Source: CTSoil-075 sp964292325
GTDB lineage: Bacteria; Bacillota; Negativicutes; DSM-13327
Assembly: GCA_964292325.1 (NCBI GenBank)
Contig: CAXYVG010000011.1
Location: 1-57,566 of the forward strand
Direction of reading: 5' to 3'
Length of the DNA: 57,566 bases
A model generated the notes under the pieces. It had not been told where the DNA came from, made no database searches, and saw only the letters and a list, made by a program, of their open reading frames with translations. The position numbers and the translations under genes are program-made. Shown here piece after piece: positions 39,712 through 47,844 of the stretch (positions are counted from its first letter, which is position 1; each line of letters opens with the position of its first letter).

Positions 39712-41922
39712 ATGTTCACATCTGCAACAAAAGAGTCTTTTCGTATCAGTATGTTATACGCTGTTTTTTCCGCGTTATGGATATATTTTTCGGATAGTTT
39801 ATTAACGACTATCTTTTCTGATCAGCAGATCATTTTTCAATTATCAATATTTAAAGGCTGGATATTTGTTATCCTATCAGCCACCATGCTGTATTATCTC
39901 ATTCAACGTCATACGTTGCAGTATGAAAAGAAAAATCAGGAATTAAATCATACTAACTTTGACCTGGTCGCAGCGTATGAAGAACTTCGTGCATTAGAAG
40001 AGGAATTGCGTCATCAGTTCGTCATTTTAGAAGAAAATCAGCAAATGCTCGAAGATAATAAAGAGCTATTACTAACTAAAAATACTTATATGGATGCATT
40101 GTTTGGGACTACATTAATTATCGTAAAGCGTATGGATATTCATACGTTGTTTGAAGTTATTGTTGAGCGGGCGACTGGTTTGGCTGATGAGGCTCATGCC
40201 TTTATGTTCTGGGTAGATCCTTCAGGAGAATATTTGGATTTAAAAGCGGGTAATGGTGTTCATAAAGAAATGGTTGGAGCACGTTTGCAAAAAGGTGAGG
40301 GGTTGGTCGGAAGGGTTTTAGAACAAAAAAAGGGCATTATGGTTGAAGAGTATACAACTTGGGATGGCCAATATAGTGGAATGGATTGTAGTCATATTGG
40401 GGCTATGGTCAGTGTGCCGATTTATAGTGAAGATAAAATTGTTGCCGTTTTGGGTTTGTCATATGAAAGGAATAGTGCGAAAACATTTACAGAAGAAAAA
40501 ATAAAGATATTGGAAAAATTTACAAATATTGTAGCACTGAGCATTGATAATGCATTACTGGCTGATTCTTTGCAAAGGGAATTAGAAGAAGGAAAAATAC
40601 AACAAGAGAAAATTTCATATCTAGCCTATCATGAGCCAATAACTGGTTTATACAATCGTAACTTTATTAAAGAAACATTTGGGAATTTATTAATAGCAGA
40701 TGAGAAACGGCTTGTTGTTTTATTGCTAGACTTAGATGGATTTAAAATTGTCAATGATATAGCCGGTCACGATGCGGGTGATAACTTACTTAGAATCATG
40801 GGAGAACGCTTAACGAAAATTGATAATGTTTCGAGTATTGCTAACATGGGAGTCGATAAATTTATCATTATCTATCATCCGCCAGATGAAAATCGCAAAC
40901 ATATCGAACAAATGGCTGAAATTATACTGGGTACATGTCTAGAACCATTTGAGATCGATGGATATGATTTTACCTTAACGGGTAGTATTGGTATTGCGAT
41001 TGGTCCTGACGATGGTCATGATATTGGCCTTTTAATAAAAAATGCCGATATTGCGATGGCATATGCAAAGCAAGATAATAAAAATAGTTATCATTTATAT
41101 ACGAAGGATCTTTCTATACAAATCGTGAGTAAAATGAATTTGGAACAAGATTTACGACAAGCTATAGAAAAAAATGAGTTAGTGCTTTATTATCAACCAC
41201 GCGTAAATATTACAACAGGAAAAACCCAGTCGGTAGAAGCATTAGTGCGTTGGCAACATCCACAGAGGGGACTAATTTTCCCTGATAATTTTATTCCACT
41301 AGCCGAGGAAACAGGACTCATTGTTCCTTTAGGAGCTTGGGTGCTACGCACTGCTTGCCAGCAAATTCGAACATGGCAAGATGCGGGAAGTGATATGGTT
41401 ATTTCAGTAAATCTTTCAGCAAAACAATTTTATCATGGTGATCTTTTGGAAACGACCATGGATATCTTAGAAGAAACAGGTGCCCTACCACATTTACTCG
41501 AATTGGAAATTACAGAAACATTATGTTTATACGATATTGTATCGGCTATTGAGACGATGAAAGAACTAAGAAAAAGGAATATACATATTGCGATGGATGA
41601 CTTTGGAACCGGGCAATCCTCCTTGGTGAATTTAAAAAGATTGCCAATTGATACTTTGAAAATTGATAAATCTTTTATCCAAGATGCCGAGATATCATCC
41701 GAGAGTGCTTCGATTGTAAATGCGATTATTGTTCTCGGTAAAACGATGCGGCTACATATAACGGCAGAAGGTGTTGAAACAACAGGTCAATTGCAACTTT
41801 TAAAACAATATGGTTGTGATGAAGTACAAGGCTATCTTTTTACTAAACCACTGCCAGTGAAAAAGGTGGAAGCCTATTTCAATAATAATCAAAATGTGGA
41901 GATTATCACGCAACTAGAATAA
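39712..41922 (+). CDS. Membrane GAF-GGDEF-EAL protein, probable c-di-GMP phosphodiesterase
   Basis: 736 residues; ATG at 39712 behind GTGGAGGTAGATT. Two membrane helices (about 12-32 and 44-65), a coiled coil (about 70-125), GAF (about 130-295), GGDEF (about 310-465), EAL (about 475-725). The GGDEF motif reads MGVDKF (379-384), so cyclase activity is not expected. The EAL domain is intact: EALVRW (Glu509), NLSAKQF, EITE, DDFGTGQSSL, EGVET. It probably hydrolyses c-di-GMP with GAF-based sensing, and its GGDEF domain may bind GTP as an effector. Confidence 0.88.
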   Translation: MFTSATKESFRISMLYAVFSALWIYFSDSLLTTIFSDQQIIFQLSIFKGWIFVILSATMLYYLIQRHTLQYEKKNQELNHTNFDLVAAYEELRALEEELRHQFVILEENQQMLEDNKELLLTKNTYMDALFGTTLIIVKRMDIHTLFEVIVERATGLADEAHAFMFWVDPSGEYLDLKAGNGVHKEMVGARLQKGEGLVGRVLEQKKGIMVEEYTTWDGQYSGMDCSHIGAMVSVPIYSEDKIVAVLGLSYERNSAKTFTEEKIKILEKFTNIVALSIDNALLADSLQRELEEGKIQQEKISYLAYHEPITGLYNRNFIKETFGNLLIADEKRLVVLLLDLDGFKIVNDIAGHDAGDNLLRIMGERLTKIDNVSSIANMGVDKFIIIYHPPDENRKHIEQMAEIILGTCLEPFEIDGYDFTLTGSIGIAIGPDDGHDIGLLIKNADIAMAYAKQDNKNSYHLYTKDLSIQIVSKMNLEQDLRQAIEKNELVLYYQPRVNITTGKTQSVEALVRWQHPQRGLIFPDNFIPLAEETGLIVPLGAWVLRTACQQIRTWQDAGSDMVISVNLSAKQFYHGDLLETTMDILEETGALPHLLELEITETLCLYDIVSAIETMKELRKRNIHIAMDDFGTGQSSLVNLKRLPIDTLKIDKSFIQDAEISSESASIVNAIIVLGKTMRLHITAEGVETTGQLQLLKQYGCDEVQGYLFTKPLPVKKVEAYFNNNQNVEIITQLE

Positions 41923-42006
41923 ACAATTACTGTAAGTCGTTAGGAGGATACAGGATTATCAATTTGTGCCAGCTGATATTCCAATTGTAGAGCATTTAAG
42001 AAAATC

Positions 42007-42035
42007 AAATGATCATTTTATATGATCATTTTTTT
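42007..42035 (+). terminator. Terminator after the GGDEF-EAL gene
   Basis: AAATGATCA (42007-42015) pairs with TGATCATTT (42023-42031), followed by a T run. Confidence 0.85.
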
Positions 42036-42119
42036 CTTGAATTAGTTCTTTTCAAATTTAGCGTACTAAAGTATAATATGGATTATGGATTCAAATATAG
42101 TAGAGTGAGGGATTTTTAA

Positions 42120-42902
42120 ATGAAAAGAATAATTGGATTGTTTTTATTGCTAATGATGTCTGGTATGTTATTAGCAGGCTGTAGTAGTACGTCTACCAAA
42201 GCAACAGAGAAGAAAAAAATTGTGATCGGCTTGGATGATAGTTTTCCACCAATGGGCTTTCGAGATGAAAAGAATAATATAGTCGGTTTTGATATTGATA
42301 TGGCAAAAGCTGCAGCTAAGAAATTAAATATGGAAGTCGAGTTTAAACCAATTGACTGGGGTAGTAAAGAGGCTGAACTTAATGGTAAACGTGTAGATGC
42401 ACTATGGAATGGTATGAATATTACAGAAAAACGTAAAGAAAATATGCTATTTAGTGAGCCATACATGGACGGCAAACAAGTTATTTTCCTTATGAAGGGT
42501 TCTACAGTAAAAAGCCTGGACGATTTAAAAGGAAAATTAGTTGGGATTCAAAGTGCTAGTACAGCGGATGAAATCATTGAAGCAAACCAACCGATGAAAA
42601 CTTCATTTAAAGAAGTAAAAAAGTATGCTGATTGTATTTCTGCATTCATGGATTTAGAATCAGGTCGTATCGATGCGGTTATCACGGATGAGATTTTCGG
42701 AAGATATTTCATGTCGAAAACTCCAGATAAATTTATAGTACTTGATAAAGCAGTGGGCGAGGTTGGAATACTTGGTATTGGTTTCCGCAAAGATGATAAA
42801 GAACTTCGTGATAAGGTTCAAAAAGTATTAGATGAAATGAAAAAAGATGGCACTTCTGCTCAAATATCCAAACAATGGTTTGGCGCAGATATAATTAAGT
42901 AG
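42120..42902 (+). CDS. Amino-acid ABC transporter substrate-binding lipoprotein
   Basis: 260 residues; ATG at 42120 behind GAGTGAGGGATTTTTA. Lipoprotein signal ending LLAGC (Cys at 21). SBP_bac_3 domain: IVIGLDDSFPPMGFRDEKNNIVGFDIDMAKAAA, WNGMNITEKRKENMLFSEPYM, and VGIQSASTADE. It belongs to the polar amino-acid (PAAT) family; the ligand is not clear. The hairpin at 42909 separates it from the permease gene and could set its higher expression. Confidence 0.9.
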   Translation: MKRIIGLFLLLMMSGMLLAGCSSTSTKATEKKKIVIGLDDSFPPMGFRDEKNNIVGFDIDMAKAAAKKLNMEVEFKPIDWGSKEAELNGKRVDALWNGMNITEKRKENMLFSEPYMDGKQVIFLMKGSTVKSLDDLKGKLVGIQSASTADEIIEANQPMKTSFKEVKKYADCISAFMDLESGRIDAVITDEIFGRYFMSKTPDKFIVLDKAVGEVGILGIGFRKDDKELRDKVQKVLDEMKKDGTSAQISKQWFGADIIK

Positions 42903-42908
42903 TATTAA

Positions 42909-42935
42909 GGGCTGATGGTGATTTGCCATCAGCCC
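42909..42935 (+). terminator. Intra-operon hairpin
   Basis: GGGCTGATGG (42909-42918) pairs with CCATCAGCCC (42926-42935), with a moderate T stretch after it. It probably stabilises or partly terminates the binding-protein transcript. Confidence 0.65.
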
Positions 42936-42967
42936 TCAAATTTTCCCAATAAAAAAGGAGAATATAC

Positions 42968-43621
42968 GTGGAAAAAATAATCGGGATGATTGGGCCAATG
43001 ATGGATGGCGCCAATATTACGTTACAAATGTTTTTTATTACGCTACTGCTTTCCTTGCCGTTAGGTTTGGTTATGGCACTAGCGCGGATGTCAAAGTACA
43101 AACCACTGAGTTTCTTAGTTGAGACTTATATATGGCTAATGCGGGGAACTCCGCTAATGCTTCAGCTATTATTTGTATATTATGCATTGCCACTGATACC
43201 ATATATCGGTATTAAGTTGTCGGACTTTCCAGCGGCTGTTCTTGCGTTTGTCTGTAATTATGGCGCTTATTTTGCAGAGATCTTTCGCGGTGGAATTCAA
43301 TCGATTGAACGAGGGCAATATGAGGCTGGTAAGGTACTTGGTATGACATATGTGCAGACGATGAGACGAATTATACTGCCCCAAATGATCAAACGGGTAT
43401 TGCCACCAATCAGTAATGAGACAATTACCCTTGTAAAAGACACCTCTTTGATCTATGTATTGGCGATGAATGATCTACTAAGAACGGCGAGAACGATTGT
43501 ACAGCGAGAATTTGATTTGACACCTTTTTTCATTGCTGCGGTATTTTATTTGGCTATGACATTAATACTGACTTGGATGTTTAACAAATTAGAGAAACGT
43601 TATGCGGCATATGATGAGTAG
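42968..43621 (+). CDS. Amino-acid ABC transporter permease
   Basis: 217 residues; GTG at 42968 behind AAAAGGAGAATATAC. HisM-type permease with about five spans: NITLQMFFITLLLSLPLGLVMAL, MRGTPLMLQLLFVYYALP, and EAA loop YEAGKVLGMTYVQTMRRIILPQ. It works as a homodimer with the ATPase at 43634. Confidence 0.92.
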   Translation: MEKIIGMIGPMMDGANITLQMFFITLLLSLPLGLVMALARMSKYKPLSFLVETYIWLMRGTPLMLQLLFVYYALPLIPYIGIKLSDFPAAVLAFVCNYGAYFAEIFRGGIQSIERGQYEAGKVLGMTYVQTMRRIILPQMIKRVLPPISNETITLVKDTSLIYVLAMNDLLRTARTIVQREFDLTPFFIAAVFYLAMTLILTWMFNKLEKRYAAYDE

Positions 43622-43633
43622 GAGTGAGCGGTT

Positions 43634-44392
43634 ATGAATATGATACGTCTAAAAAATATACACAAAAAATTTAATAATCTGGAAGTATTAAAAGGCATTA
43701 GTTTGGAAGTGGCGCAAGGCGAAGTGCTTGCGATTATTGGGCCGTCTGGTTCAGGAAAAAGCACGCTACTTCGTTGTCTAAATCGATTAGAAATAATCGA
43801 TAAGGGGACGATTCAGATTGAAGAGGAAATGTTGGTAACCGAAGATGCAGAAGGGCGATCCCAGTATGTTGCGGAACATAAGGCACGTGAGATTTGCTTC
43901 AAAATGGGTATGGTATTTCAACAGTTTAACTTATTTCCTCATATGACGGTCATTGATAATATTATGGAAGCACCAATGTTAGTGAAAAAGGTAAAGAAAG
44001 AGGTCATTTTACCGGAAGCGGAGGAATTACTTCGTAAGGTTGGACTATTTGAAAAAAGGGATAGTTATCCTTCTAGGTTGTCTGGTGGTCAAAAACAACG
44101 AGTTGCTATTGCCAGAGCGCTGGCAATGAAACCAGATATTATGTTATTTGATGAACCGACATCTGCTTTAGACCCTGAACTAACGGGCGAGGTATTGAAA
44201 GCGATGCGTCAACTTGCTCAAGAACATATGACAATGATCGTTGTAACTCATGAAATGGCATTTGCTCGCGAGGTTGCCCAACGTGTTATTTTTATGGATA
44301 ATGGTGATATTGTAGAGCAAGGAAATCCTGAAGATATATTTACCAATCCAAAGCAAGCTCGCACGCAGGCATTTTTAAAGAGTATGTTATAA
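43634..44392 (+). CDS. Amino-acid ABC transporter ATPase
   Basis: 252 residues; ATG at 43634 behind TAGGAGTGAGCGGTT. Walker A GPSGSGKST, Q-loop MVFQQFNLFPHMT, signature LSGGQKQRVAIARAL, Walker B IMLFDEPTSALDPEL, switch VTHEM. Short insertions after the first strands (EEEMLVTEDAEGRSQYVAEHKAR region) occur in part of the PAAT family. It is the last gene of the three-gene operon. Confidence 0.93.
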   Translation: MNMIRLKNIHKKFNNLEVLKGISLEVAQGEVLAIIGPSGSGKSTLLRCLNRLEIIDKGTIQIEEEMLVTEDAEGRSQYVAEHKAREICFKMGMVFQQFNLFPHMTVIDNIMEAPMLVKKVKKEVILPEAEELLRKVGLFEKRDSYPSRLSGGQKQRVAIARALAMKPDIMLFDEPTSALDPELTGEVLKAMRQLAQEHMTMIVVTHEMAFAREVAQRVIFMDNGDIVEQGNPEDIFTNPKQARTQAFLKSML

Positions 44393-44397
44393 GAGGC

Positions 44398-44496
44398 AGC
44401 TATATTGTTAGTCTGCCGGGAATAGGCTATAGGGCATCGCTTGCCTCCTTCGTAAAGCCACTCAGCCCTATAGCCTATTCCCGACGATTGCCTGTA
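44398..44496. repeat. Dispersed palindromic repeat, long copy
   Basis: The element begins AGCTATATTGTTAGTCTGC. It then carries CGGGAATAGGCTATAGGGC (44417-44435), which is perfectly inverted at 44465-44483, and ends CGATTGCCTGTA. A shorter relative with the same flanks lies at 49110-49170. The size and shape resemble a REP or MITE element. Confidence 0.65.
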
Positions 44497-44527
44497 CTAT
44501 AGTAATAGTGTGTTATAAGCAAAAAAA

Positions 44528-44566
44528 ATCCTTCAAAATTCGAACATGAATTTTGAAGGATTTTTT
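44528..44566. terminator. Terminator downstream of the amino-acid ABC operon
   Basis: ATCCTTCAAAATTC (44528-44541) pairs perfectly with GAATTTTGAAGGAT (44548-44561), with A and T runs on both sides. Confidence 0.88.
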
Positions 44567-44571
44567 GTCTT

Positions 44572-44745
44572 TACAATTTAACAATGTAAAGGTTTCTTTG
44601 GGTAAATAACCGACAAAAATGGTTGTAAATAATGGATTTAATCCCAGTATCAGAACGGCATGTGTACCACTTGTAGCAGCTAGTCCTAGACTAAGTGCAA
44701 TTTGGTGTAGTCTTTTTTTGCTATAGTAAAGAACGTAGATATTAG
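44572..44745 (-). pseudogene. Remnant of an EamA/DMT-type transporter
   Basis: The minus strand encodes without a start codon the segment NIYVLYYSKKRLHQIALSL and then GLNPLFTTIFVGYLPKETFT. This resembles the last membrane helices of drug/metabolite transporters of the EamA family, where a Pro-Leu-Phe helix is followed by KE-T. The frame opens after a stop near 44780 and lacks the first eight or so helices. It is best read as a gene fragment. Together with the repeat and terminator it accounts for the 44393-44848 gap. Confidence 0.45.
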
Positions 44746-44848
44746 AGGTATTTTGTTGCTTGTAGCTCTTACTTAAGCTATGTTATGATACAAATAACTC
44801 GGATTTAATTAATACCATATTGTATTTTGCTTGAGGAGGGAAACGATC

Positions 44849-45640
44849 ATGAAGATAGCTCTAATTCAAATGGATGTTGCACTAGGGCAGGTGCAAGTCA
44901 ATCAAGAGAAAGCAAAAGACCTCATCAATAAAGCGATAACAGAGGGAGCGAAGTTAATTGTTTTGCCGGAACTGTGGACTACGGGTTATCAATTGGATGA
45001 AATCGATAAAATGGCTGAGCATGAAAATGGTGAAACCATTATGATGCTTCGGCAGATGGCGAAGGACAATCAGGTAGAAATAATGACCGGATCCATAGCA
45101 GAAGCAAGGGATGGAAAAGTGTATAATACTTCTTACGCTATAGACTCAGCAGGCACCATTCAGGCAAAGTATAGTAAAATTCATTTGATCGGTTTGATGG
45201 AAGAAGATAAATTTATCGCTGCTGGTAATAGGCGTAGTACATTTACGATGAGTTTTGGTAAAGCGGGAATGATCATTTGTTATGATTTAAGGTTTACGGA
45301 ACTTTCTCGTGCGTTAGCTCTAGAGGGATGCCAGACACTATTTGTATCGGCAGAATGGCCTACTGTTCGAGGAATGCACTGGCGTACACTTAATATTGCC
45401 CGGGCCATTGAAAACCAAATGTACGTGATTGCTGTTAATCGAGTGGGCAAAGATAAAAACAATGATTTTTTTGGACATTCGATGGTTATTGATCCATGGG
45501 GAGAAGTTATTGCGGAAGGATCTGAAACAAAAGAAGAAGTCATAGTGGTAGAGGTAGATTTTGCTGCTGTTGATGAAATTCGCAGCAAGATTCCTGTATT
45601 TAAAGATCGGCGTCCTGAATGTTATGAATCAAAAAGTTGA
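44849..45640 (+). CDS. Carbon-nitrogen hydrolase (nitrilase superfamily)
   Basis: 263 residues. ATG at 44849 with GAGGAGGG upstream is preferred over the start at 44831. The catalytic triad is clear: Glu41 (LPELWTTGY), Lys110 (YSKIHL), Cys144 (IICYDLRF). The length and motifs match the omega-amidase/N-carbamoylase-like branch, which hydrolyses small amides such as 2-oxoglutaramate. The C-terminal DRRPECY is also typical of the branch. It has its own terminator. Confidence 0.9.
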   Translation: MKIALIQMDVALGQVQVNQEKAKDLINKAITEGAKLIVLPELWTTGYQLDEIDKMAEHENGETIMMLRQMAKDNQVEIMTGSIAEARDGKVYNTSYAIDSAGTIQAKYSKIHLIGLMEEDKFIAAGNRRSTFTMSFGKAGMIICYDLRFTELSRALALEGCQTLFVSAEWPTVRGMHWRTLNIARAIENQMYVIAVNRVGKDKNNDFFGHSMVIDPWGEVIAEGSETKEEVIVVEVDFAAVDEIRSKIPVFKDRRPECYESKS

Positions 45641-45644
45641 TAGG

Positions 45645-45672
45645 AAAAGCTACGAATCTCGTAGCTTTTTTA
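45645..45672 (+). terminator. Terminator of the carbon-nitrogen hydrolase gene
   Basis: AAAAGCTACGA (45645-45655) pairs with TCGTAGCTTTT (45659-45669), and a T run continues. Confidence 0.9.
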
Positions 45673-45761
45673 TATAACGAAAAGGAGTTTTGGAAATTTT
45701 ATCGAATCGAGAAAGATTAGTGATCAATTACCAAATCGTGAATCGATAACGAAAGGATTTA

Positions 45762-47483
45762 ATGCTGATGAAAATAGTGAACCGTGACTTTAGGAAAGGG
45801 GTATGGCAAATTACCAAAGAGTACTGGCAGTCAGAGGAAAAATGGCGAGCTGGATTATTGCTAGGTGTCATAGTAGGTCTCAATCTAGGACATGTATATA
45901 TATTGGTATTATTAAATGAATGGAAAAATACGTTTTATAATACGCTACAAAATTATGACAAAGATGGTTTTGTCAGTGCGATTGGAACATTTTGCATATT
46001 AGCGGCTTGTTATATTATTGTAGCCGTTTATGAACTCTATATGCAGCAATTATTAGAAATAAAATGGCGTCGTTGGCTTACGCAAAAATACTTGGGGAGT
46101 TGGCTATATCAAAGGTCGTATTATCAGATGCAGTTGCTTGATAATAGCACGGATAATCCGGACCAACGAATTAGTGAAGATCTAAAGTTATTTGTAAATT
46201 TGACATTACGTCTTTCTCTTGGTGTCTTAAAAGCAACGGTTACGTTGTGTTCGTTTGTAGCTATTTTATGGAATCTTTCTGGTAATCTATTAGTACCGAT
46301 CGGAGAACATGGCATATCGATACCAGGGTATATGGTATGGGTGGCAATTTTGTATGCTGGTATTGGTACATGGCTGACGACGAAAATTGGTCATCCACTT
46401 GTTGGGCTCAATTTTAATCAACAACGTTATGAAGCAGATTTTCGTTTTAGCCTCGTAAGGTTAAGAGAAAATAGTGAAAGTATTGCTCTATATGGTGGTG
46501 AAAAGCAAGAACAAGCTAATTTATTGCAACGCTTTCACCTAGTCGTTGATAATTTTAAACAATTAATGCTCAGACAAAAGAAATTGACTTGGTTTACATC
46601 TGGTTATTCGCAAATTGCGATTATTTTTCCGCTAGTTGTTGCTGCTCCGCGCTATTTTAGTAAGGAAATTCCATTAGGCGGATTGATCCAGACCTCAGCA
46701 GCTTTTGGACAAGTACAGGATTCATTATCTTTTTTAGTAGATAGTTATTCTATATTCGCTGAATGGCAGGCTGTCGTCAATCGTTTAATTGGTTTTGGCA
46801 ATAGTATGAGCACGGCAAAGGATATTTCCGAGAAAAAATCAATCGTAATTCGAGATGAGCAGGGGGACGATGTGGATGTAGTTGGGTTACATGTGCAACT
46901 GCCAAATGGAGAATTATTGCTAAAAGACCTTTCGATGAAGATTATGCGTAATGATTCTTTATTAATCATGGGACCATCCGGTTGCGGAAAAAGTACTTTA
47001 ATGCGTGCATTAGCTGGGATTTGGTCTTTTGGACGAGGTACGATTGCTTTTCCTCAGGGGCAAAGAGTATTGTTTTTACCTCAAAAATCATATCTCCCTC
47101 TCGGTACTTTAAGAGAATCGGTGCTATATCCTTATATATCAGATCCTATTGCAGATGAAAGAATTCGAGAAGTTATGAAACTTTGCCAGTTGAGCGAATT
47201 TATAAATCGACTTGATGAAGTGGAAGATTGGTCTCATATTCTTTCACTGGGCGAACAACAAAAAATAGCCTTTGTAAGGGCGATACTTCAAGAGCCGGAT
47301 TGGTTGTTCCTAGATGAAGCAACATCAGCTATTGATGAATCTACAGAGGCGCAGTTATATGCTCTGATGCGTATCCATCTCAAACATTCAGCAGTCATTA
47401 GTGTTGGTCACCGTAGTACGCTCAATGAGTATCATAGTCGTAAACTGGTCATTGATAAAAATGGCAGTTGGTGTCTTGCTTAA
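45762..47483 (+). CDS. SbmA/BacA-like ABC transporter with fused ATPase (YddA-type)
   Basis: 573 residues; ATG at 45762 behind GAAAGGATTTA. The membrane domain is of the ABC_membrane_2 type (residues about 1-340): VLLNEWKNTFYNTLQNYDKDGF, WRRWLTQKYLGSWLYQRSYY, and NPDQRISEDLKLFV. The ATPase domain (about 370-570) has Walker A GPSGCGKST (404-412), signature LSLGEQQKIAFVRAI (Leu-Ser-Leu-Gly in place of LSGG), and Walker B LFLDEATSAID. Family members move peptides, vitamin B12 or bleomycin-like compounds; the direction and cargo are unknown. It is monocistronic. Confidence 0.88.
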   Translation: MLMKIVNRDFRKGVWQITKEYWQSEEKWRAGLLLGVIVGLNLGHVYILVLLNEWKNTFYNTLQNYDKDGFVSAIGTFCILAACYIIVAVYELYMQQLLEIKWRRWLTQKYLGSWLYQRSYYQMQLLDNSTDNPDQRISEDLKLFVNLTLRLSLGVLKATVTLCSFVAILWNLSGNLLVPIGEHGISIPGYMVWVAILYAGIGTWLTTKIGHPLVGLNFNQQRYEADFRFSLVRLRENSESIALYGGEKQEQANLLQRFHLVVDNFKQLMLRQKKLTWFTSGYSQIAIIFPLVVAAPRYFSKEIPLGGLIQTSAAFGQVQDSLSFLVDSYSIFAEWQAVVNRLIGFGNSMSTAKDISEKKSIVIRDEQGDDVDVVGLHVQLPNGELLLKDLSMKIMRNDSLLIMGPSGCGKSTLMRALAGIWSFGRGTIAFPQGQRVLFLPQKSYLPLGTLRESVLYPYISDPIADERIREVMKLCQLSEFINRLDEVEDWSHILSLGEQQKIAFVRAILQEPDWLFLDEATSAIDESTEAQLYALMRIHLKHSAVISVGHRSTLNEYHSRKLVIDKNGSWCLA

Positions 47484-47513
47484 TTTGCTACATATAAATT
47501 ACAGTAAAAACCA

Positions 47514-47543
47514 TTGACAAGCGTAAGTAAATAATGATAGAAT
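47514..47543 (+). promoter_or_regulatory. Promoter of the T-box ilvA transcript
   Basis: TTGACA (47514-47519) and TAGAAT (47538-47543) are spaced 18 bases apart and lie just upstream of the T-box stem I. Confidence 0.65.
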
Positions 47544-47564
47544 TTGTTTCAAATTGCAAATGAT

Positions 47565-47811
47565 AATAGTGATGATAGAGAAAGTAATCTACTTGGGAGT
47601 TTACAGAGAGTCGGCGTATAGTGGAAGTCGATAATGAGCAGTAGATGAAGATCACTCTAGAACTGTATTTCTGAATAATAGTAAGAAATACCGGGTTAGC
47701 CACGTTACTTGGCTTAGGTTTGATAGAACTGATGAGAGGCATTGTTATGCAATTAAGGTGGTAACGCGGGTAGTAACTCGTCCTTGGAATTTATTCCAGG
47801 ACGAGTTTTTT
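47565..47811 (+). promoter_or_regulatory. T-box riboswitch, isoleucine specifier
   Basis: The T-box sequence AAGGTGGTAACGCGGG lies at 47755-47770. It is followed by the terminator stem CTCGTCCTTGGAAT (47777-47790) with ATTCCAGGACGAG (47793-47805) and T6. In stem I, TAGAG (47576-47580) pairs with CTCTA (47655-47659) and ATCTACT (47587-47593) pairs with AGTAGAT (47640-47646). The specifier loop GAAGATCA between them holds AUC at 47651-47653. AUC reads isoleucine, matching control of the threonine deaminase gene by uncharged tRNA-Ile. Confidence 0.9.
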
Positions 47812-47844
47812 GTCGTATATTGACCATAATAGGAGGAAAAATTG

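Noticed and set aside
41941..42016. Short open stretch after the GGDEF-EAL gene reading YQFVPADIPIVEHLRKSND
   Set aside because: An AGGAGG is present but no usable start lies at proper spacing, and the frame ends in the terminator hairpin. Too short to call even as a remnant.
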